From a virus, in IMG/VR virus record IMGVR_UViG_3300037104_000796, positions 98,359-162,358 of that record: a stretch of DNA of 64,000 bases; one strand, given 5' to 3'. Under the pieces are notes generated by a model. It was not told the origin of the DNA. It made no database searches and saw only the letters and a program-made list of their open reading frames with translations. Below, one piece after another: positions 60,384 to 64,000 of this stretch (within the stretch, counting starts at the first letter, position 1; every line of letters starts with the position of its first letter). Made by a program: the position numbers and the translations under genes.

Positions 60384-60794
60384 TTAAAGTTGTGCGTCGT
60401 ATAGCACTATTTCCGAGGAGAATTGAACAATGTTTTTCACCATATCTTCAATTGTATCAAAATGAAACATTGGAATTCCTTTTTCTTTGCAGAATGCTTC
60501 TTCCTGATCTGCCCCAGGACTTGGAATTTCTACACCGAAATTATCTTTTGGATGTAATCTGATGGCCATATCGCAATTTTCTAACCAAGGGAGATCGATT
60601 TCACCAACCCAATCAATATTAAGATTTACATCCATATCATCGTGTTGTTGATGCACAAAATAATGATAAACCGGCATATAAGGATTAAATCCTAACATTA
60701 ATAAATGATAGCAAGCATCCATTTGGAGTTGCACATTTTGTTCTTTATCACCACTTGTGAATGGTGAAGCGATGTAAATTTTTGTTTTCCTCAT
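60384..60794 (-). CDS. Nucleoside 2-deoxyribosyltransferase-like protein (DUF4406)
   Basis: 136 residues. KIYIASPFTSGDKEQNVQLQMDACYHLLMLGFNPYMPVY and the C-terminal PSPGADQEEAFCKEKGIPMF match the deoxyribosyltransferase-like fold, with the acidic catalytic segment E-E near residue 110. It would recycle or exchange nucleobases. It lies in a nucleotide-metabolism cluster with dUTPase. Confidence 0.75.
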   Translation of the reverse strand: MRKTKIYIASPFTSGDKEQNVQLQMDACYHLLMLGFNPYMPVYHYFVHQQHDDMDVNLNIDWVGEIDLPWLENCDMAIRLHPKDNFGVEIPSPGADQEEAFCKEKGIPMFHFDTIEDMVKNIVQFSSEIVLYDAQL

Positions 60795-60798
60795 GAAA

Positions 60799-61056
60799 TT
60801 AAGAGTTTAGCTGTATAGGTTTTTTATCAAGTTCTTCTAATATTATAACGCCTAATCCTTTAAGAGTTTCAAATGCTAATTTAACATTTGTGGGCGCATG
60901 TCCATAAGATGATTCGTTGTATTCCAATGTGACTTTAAGCATAGTTTGAAGTGCATATTGTGTTAAGCTATTATCAATTGAAAGTCCGCCAGGTAAATTT
61001 GCTTGACTGGCATACTTTATTGATAATTGTTGAAGTTTGTCAAGATCGATTTTCAT
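60799..61056 (-). CDS. Hypothetical small helical protein
   Basis: 85 residues from ATG 61056 (MKIDLDKLQQLSIKYASQ). The longer frame from 61122 lies within the dUTPase end. No domain is recognised. Sits between dUTPase and the deoxyribosyltransferase-like gene. Confidence 0.5.
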   Translation of the reverse strand: MKIDLDKLQQLSIKYASQANLPGGLSIDNSLTQYALQTMLKVTLEYNESSYGHAPTNVKLAFETLKGLGVIILEELDKKPIQLNS

Positions 61057-61066
61057 TTTTTTAAAT

Positions 61067-61582
61067 TTATTTTTGATTTGAAGAGCCAAATCCATCAGCT
61101 CCACGCGTGGTTGTTCTATCATAAAATGATGAGGGTATTAAATTTTCGAATATTTCTATTTCTGATGTAAATATTGGCGTTTCTAAAAATTGCAATATTT
61201 TTTGTCCCGGAATAATTTCGCATGATCCATGTCCTGTATAAATAAGACTTATGTGTATTTCTCCTTGATATTCATAGTCAACAACTTGAGCTCCAAATAT
61301 AAGACCTAATTTTGTAGCTACTCCTGATTTATTGCATGCTATTAATGCTCTGTCATGATCGAACATTTGACAATATATGCCTGAAGGAATTAGAACTCTT
61401 TGGCCCGGTTCAAGAACGATATTAAAATTTGAAATATAAACGTCAGGATTTTTAGCTTTAAGATCATTTACAAAATCAGATGTAAACTCGGGCACATAAA
61501 AATCAATACCCGCGTCAAAACGATTCGCGCGACTTGGAGATTTTACTACTCTTGTCTTTAAAAATTTAATTGTTGCTGCCAT
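61067..61582 (-). CDS. dut: dUTPase (trimeric type)
   Basis: 171 residues. RANRFDAGIDFYVPE is motif 1, followed by GQRVLIPSGIY (2), CNKSGVATKLGLIFGAQVVDYEYQGEI (3, with the catalytic Tyr region), GQKILQFLE (4) and a C-terminal RGADGFGSS (5). It converts dUTP to dUMP, lowering uracil in phage DNA and supplying dTMP precursors. Confidence 0.92.
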   Translation of the reverse strand: MAATIKFLKTRVVKSPSRANRFDAGIDFYVPEFTSDFVNDLKAKNPDVYISNFNIVLEPGQRVLIPSGIYCQMFDHDRALIACNKSGVATKLGLIFGAQVVDYEYQGEIHISLIYTGHGSCEIIPGQKILQFLETPIFTSEIEIFENLIPSSFYDRTTTRGADGFGSSNQK

Positions 61583-61639
61583 ATAATTTACTTTATTGTT
61601 TAAATTGTAGTAATTATATTGACAAAGAATTAAAAAGTT

Positions 61640-61858
61640 TTAAGCGTCACATTCTAATTTTGATTTTTCGCTAAAAGCGATTGCTACAGCTTGTTTTTGA
61701 CCTTTTTTGGTTTTTGGAACTTTCTTATCTGATTTTCCTATGTGTTGATCACCTTCTTTCCAGTGATGCATAACTTTAGAAAATTTCTTTTCACCTTTGG
61801 ATGGTTTTTTGGCTTCGAATAAAAATTCGTCTAAATTTGTATTAACGAGGTTTTTCAT
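61640..61858 (-). CDS. Basic protein with FLFE/A site and DUF6496-like C-terminus
   Basis: 72 residues. The N-terminal MKNLVNTNLDEFLFE/AKK ends in a L-F-E/A step like the T4 prohead protease site. The C-terminal part (KVMHHWKEGDQHIGKSDKKVPKTKKGQ then QAVAIAFSEK) resembles DUF6496. It is very basic and small, as expected for an internal head protein. Confidence 0.65.
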   Translation of the reverse strand: MKNLVNTNLDEFLFEAKKPSKGEKKFSKVMHHWKEGDQHIGKSDKKVPKTKKGQKQAVAIAFSEKSKLECDA

Positions 61859-62072
61859 GATCAGTTTTATTTTTATTTTTTAAATATTGTTCACGAGTAA
61901 TATAATGTACGCCGCCGGGACGATTCTTATAGTGAATTACATCTGAACCGTGTTTATAGTGAATACCACCGGGTCTTGTTTTATATTTAGGTTTTATGTA
62001 TGTTAATTTTATTAAAACCGCAACAACAGCAATAAAAACACATACTAATATAATAAGAGTTTTAACAGTCAT
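61842..62072 (-). CDS. Small single-pass membrane protein with GG-VHY repeats
   Basis: 76 residues. One membrane span (about residues 4-24) is followed by near-repeats (RPGGIHYKHGSDVIHYKNRPGGVHYI). Function unknown. Its end overlaps the start of the basic tagged gene. Confidence 0.55.
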   Translation of the reverse strand: MTVKTLIILVCVFIAVVAVLIKLTYIKPKYKTRPGGIHYKHGSDVIHYKNRPGGVHYITREQYLKNKNKTDHEKPR

Positions 62073-62077
62073 TTATT

Positions 62078-63205
62078 TTATTTATTTTCGTTTATCTTTT
62101 GAACAAATTCATCTAATGTAATTATTTGGTGTTCAAACTTTTGCTGCTTCATAGCATTTTGATTTCCTTTACTTTTCTTTTTCTTAAATGGAGTTGCAGC
62201 TCCAACTTTTTTAGCCATTGCCATTCCTAGTTTATCGTAAGGATTGATGTTATCTTCTTCAAGTTTTTTCTTTCTTTTCCTTTTGGCTTCTTGAGTATAA
62301 GGCTTTTTGTTGATTTTATTATCCCATCTATCTCCTGAACCAACTTTACCAGGGCCCGGAGGAACGGCACTACCCATTCCTGGCGTATTCATTGGTGTAG
62401 ACATTGGGGCACTAACGCCACCCATATCTTCTTTTACCAATTTATTTGGACTAAATTTGTTAAAATATTGTTTTGCGATCATAGATGTTATCCTTTCGTA
62501 TTCTTTTTTTAAATCTTTATACACTCGTGAATTTGGTCTTATTTCGTTCCCAAAAACATTTCGTTTAAGTCTTTTTGGTTTGGTTTGTAATTCACGCATT
62601 ATATTTTGATATTGCTTTTTTAGTTTTATTAAATCTGTCAATGATAAACCATTATAATCACTTACATGCCCTTCGACTAATCTTGTTTTAATACCTTGAA
62701 TACCTGCAGCTATTGCAATATTTTTAGGATCATCGTCAAAGAATACAACTTTATTATATTGTTTAGTCATTTTCGTAAGGATTTTTCGTTTTTCTTCAGA
62801 TATATCGATTTTTCCTGCATCATCACCTATAGTGATAATATGTTTCATATCAATATCTATACCATGTTGTTTAAGATACTCATATATAGCTGACTTAACA
62901 TGCATAGATCGTGCTGTAAGAATAAAAATAGTTGAATTGCTTTTGCCCGTTTTAATAGCATCGCTTATATTTTTCATTACAGGCCACATTTTATATCTTT
63001 TTGCATTTAGAATCATCTCATCATTCTTAAAATCTTTAAAATCAAATTTATCATGAGGACCATGTTTGTAAAAATTAAATTCTTTAGATGTCAATGATCG
63101 GTAGAAGGCACCGTTACGATAAACGTGGATTTTAGCTTCAGTTTTAACTAATGTTTCGTCAAAATCGAAACAATAAGCCTTTTGTTTTATTTTATTTGTT
63201 GTCAT
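62078..63205 (-). CDS. HAD-like phosphatase domain fused to a virion-type tail
   Basis: 375 residues from ATG 63205, overlapping the stop of the GIY-YIG gene by ATGA. The N-terminal HAD domain has AYCFDFDETLV (motif I), FILTARS (II) and VVFFDDDPKN (IV). Around residue 260 the sequence changes to NKLVKEDMGGVSAPMSTPMN and a Met/Pro/Gly-rich linker, then a lysine-rich region ending LDEFVQKINENK. The V-K-E site and linker recall T4-like head proteins; a HAD enzyme joined to a head segment is unusual. Confidence 0.65.
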   Translation of the reverse strand: MTTNKIKQKAYCFDFDETLVKTEAKIHVYRNGAFYRSLTSKEFNFYKHGPHDKFDFKDFKNDEMILNAKRYKMWPVMKNISDAIKTGKSNSTIFILTARSMHVKSAIYEYLKQHGIDIDMKHIITIGDDAGKIDISEEKRKILTKMTKQYNKVVFFDDDPKNIAIAAGIQGIKTRLVEGHVSDYNGLSLTDLIKLKKQYQNIMRELQTKPKRLKRNVFGNEIRPNSRVYKDLKKEYERITSMIAKQYFNKFSPNKLVKEDMGGVSAPMSTPMNTPGMGSAVPPGPGKVGSGDRWDNKINKKPYTQEAKRKRKKKLEEDNINPYDKLGMAMAKKVGAATPFKKKKSKGNQNAMKQQKFEHQIITLDEFVQKINENK

Positions 63206-63822
63206 ATCAGTACTGTCCAATTTTTATGGTGATTTCGTTTTCCTTTTATAACGGGCGTAAAACAATTTCCACCAGTATGTTCTCGTTGTGCTAAATCGAA
63301 TTTACAACCTTCGAATATTTCTCCTGTTTTTAAATTGTAAAATTTGTATATAGTAGAATCAAAATGTGAATTACTTTTTCCAACCCCACATTTTTTCTCT
63401 TTTTTGGTTTTTGACATATTTTCTCGTGATTCTTTTGTATGTTTAATTCCATACATACCGTTATTACATCCTTTAGCGATATTTCTTTCAATACGTACTT
63501 TACTCATTAATTTTTTAGATGCTTCTGAAAATATTTTTCTAATTCCACCTTCGCCACCATCAGTTAAATTATAGCCATTTGGGTATTTTGTATGTTTTTC
63601 ATTAATCCAGAAAATTTCTCTTTCTTCCCAATTAACATCATCACCTAATATTTCTAATATTTCTCGTTTAAAATTTTTACGACCGTATTTTTTTATTGCG
63701 CATTTAATTAATTGACCGCTGCCTAAATATCTATCCGTTTCTAAATTTTCAGTTGAATGATATCCGACATAGCATGTGTTGTTTATTAAATTTTTTGTTA
63801 AATAAATTATTTTAGAGCGCAT
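63202..63822 (-). CDS. GIY-YIG homing endonuclease
   Basis: 206 residues. KIIYLTKNLINNTCYVGYHST and RYLGSGQLIKCAIKKYG give the GIY-YIG core; YNLTDGGEGG, one NUMOD3-like repeat, and a NUMOD1-like C-terminus (KFYNLKTGEIFEGCKFD) follow. A late-promoter-like box precedes it. Confidence 0.85.
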   Translation of the reverse strand: MRSKIIYLTKNLINNTCYVGYHSTENLETDRYLGSGQLIKCAIKKYGRKNFKREILEILGDDVNWEEREIFWINEKHTKYPNGYNLTDGGEGGIRKIFSEASKKLMSKVRIERNIAKGCNNGMYGIKHTKESRENMSKTKKEKKCGVGKSNSHFDSTIYKFYNLKTGEIFEGCKFDLAQREHTGGNCFTPVIKGKRNHHKNWTVLI

Positions 63823-63832
63823 TATGTGTTTT

Positions 63833-63845
63833 ATTTTATATATTC
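63833..63845 (-). promoter_or_regulatory. Late-promoter-like element for the 63202 endonuclease
   Basis: GAATATATAAAAT lies 10 nt before ATG 63822 and directly follows the terminator hairpin of the upstream gene. Confidence 0.5.
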
Positions 63846-63850
63846 AAAAC

Positions 63851-63877
63851 AAAAGGGACAGAATATTCTGTCCCTTT
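63851..63877 (-). terminator. Intrinsic terminator after the window-edge gene
   Basis: AAAGGGACAGAATATTCTGTCCCTTTTGTTTT is a perfect palindromic stem followed by a T-rich stretch on the minus strand. Confidence 0.85.
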
Positions 63878-63898
63878 GAGTTGTTATGTATTAAATTC

Positions 63899-64000
63899 TT
63901 AGTAAGATTCTTTAACTTCTTTATCTTCAACTTTGGTTTCATCTTTGTCGCCAATGCCTGAAAAATCGATTTCGTCATCGCCAACTTCTTCTTCACCTTC
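63899..64000 (-). CDS. Acidic C-terminus of an unidentified protein (partial)
   Basis: The last 33 codons of a gene extending beyond the window: EGEEEVGDDEIDFSGIGDKD and KVEDKEVKESY before a TAA at 63899. Such an acidic tail would suit a single-stranded-DNA-binding protein, but the body is not visible, so no name is given. Confidence 0.6.
   Translation of the reverse strand, partial: EGEEEVGDDEIDFSGIGDKDETKVEDKEVKESY

Noticed and set aside
1-64000. tRNA genes or a CRISPR array
   Set aside because: Intergenic gaps are mostly below 110 nt. I saw no cloverleaf with a TTC-arm and no regularly spaced direct repeats.
1-64000. Host chromosome or plasmid rather than phage
   Set aside because: The combination of T4-like clamp, compact two-subunit topoisomerase, head-leader proteins, many homing endonucleases and no bacterial housekeeping operons fits a phage better.

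Overview
The window looks like part of the genome of a large tailed bacteriophage with T4-like replication and head-maturation logic, infecting a member of the Bacteroidota. The phage assignment rests on a T4-style replication set (family B DNA polymerase in two pieces, PCNA-like sliding clamp, two-subunit topoisomerase II, NAD-dependent DNA ligase in two pieces), a nucleotide-metabolism set (class II ribonucleotide reductase, dUTPase, IMP dehydrogenase/GMP reductase, a deoxyribosyltransferase-like protein), twelve free-standing homing-endonuclease genes, two intein loci, and about fifteen genes whose products begin with a short leader resembling the T4 capsid-targeting sequence. The host assignment rests on several Bacteroidota-style lipoproteins, PEGA, SprB-like and LamG domains, a MauE/DoxX-thioredoxin fusion and -7 boxes of the TAtaTTTG type. 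The DNA is very AT-rich. Almost all genes lie on the minus strand, tightly packed, often with ATGA or TAATG overlaps. No stretch over about 300 bases lacks a gene, and I saw no tRNA, rRNA or CRISPR array.

Layout. 1-360: C-terminal part of the DNA polymerase, running off the window. 470-6211: an endonuclease, then a block of six genes whose products carry a cleavable-type leader and a recurring SDPIxDMGIG motif. 6300-16650: clamp, both topoisomerase subunits, small genes, a NADAR protein, a PTH2-type peptidyl-tRNA hydrolase and an AAA+ ATPase. 16680-29400: envelope genes (small membrane proteins, lipoproteins, PEGA proteins, a Cys-rich lipoprotein with a MauE-thioredoxin protein), interrupted by a plus-strand pair (a tagged protein and a SiaC-like protein) and a tagged DNA methyltransferase-like protein. 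29400-36980: small genes and an RNA ligase gene broken by endonucleases and by a 2-kb inversion. 37065-39916: tagged proteins with two nucleotidyltransferases. 40014-45982: PAP2 phosphatase, HAD protein, split DNA ligase, radical SAM enzyme. 46001-53974: virion-like proteins and an IMPDH gene divided by a split intein with an endonuclease gene between the halves. 54001-64000: ribonucleotide reductase with an intein, N-terminal part of the DNA polymerase, dUTPase and further tagged or HAD proteins.

Two repeated promoter-like elements organise the window. One is a dyad (core CAAATA-TTTT-TATTTG) followed exactly 12 nt after its GTC by TATATT; it precedes mostly replication, repair and envelope genes and resembles the spacing of T4 middle promoters. 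The other is (G)AATATATAAAA close to start codons, preceding tagged proteins and homing endonucleases; it resembles T4 late promoters.

The strongest new observations are the family of leader-tagged proteins (probable head cargo) with its SDPIxDMGIG motif, a homing endonuclease carrying that leader, the RNA ligase inversion between 9-bp inverted repeats (reversal restores the reading frame at both ends), the polymerase halves 58 kb apart, and the fractured IMPDH gene.
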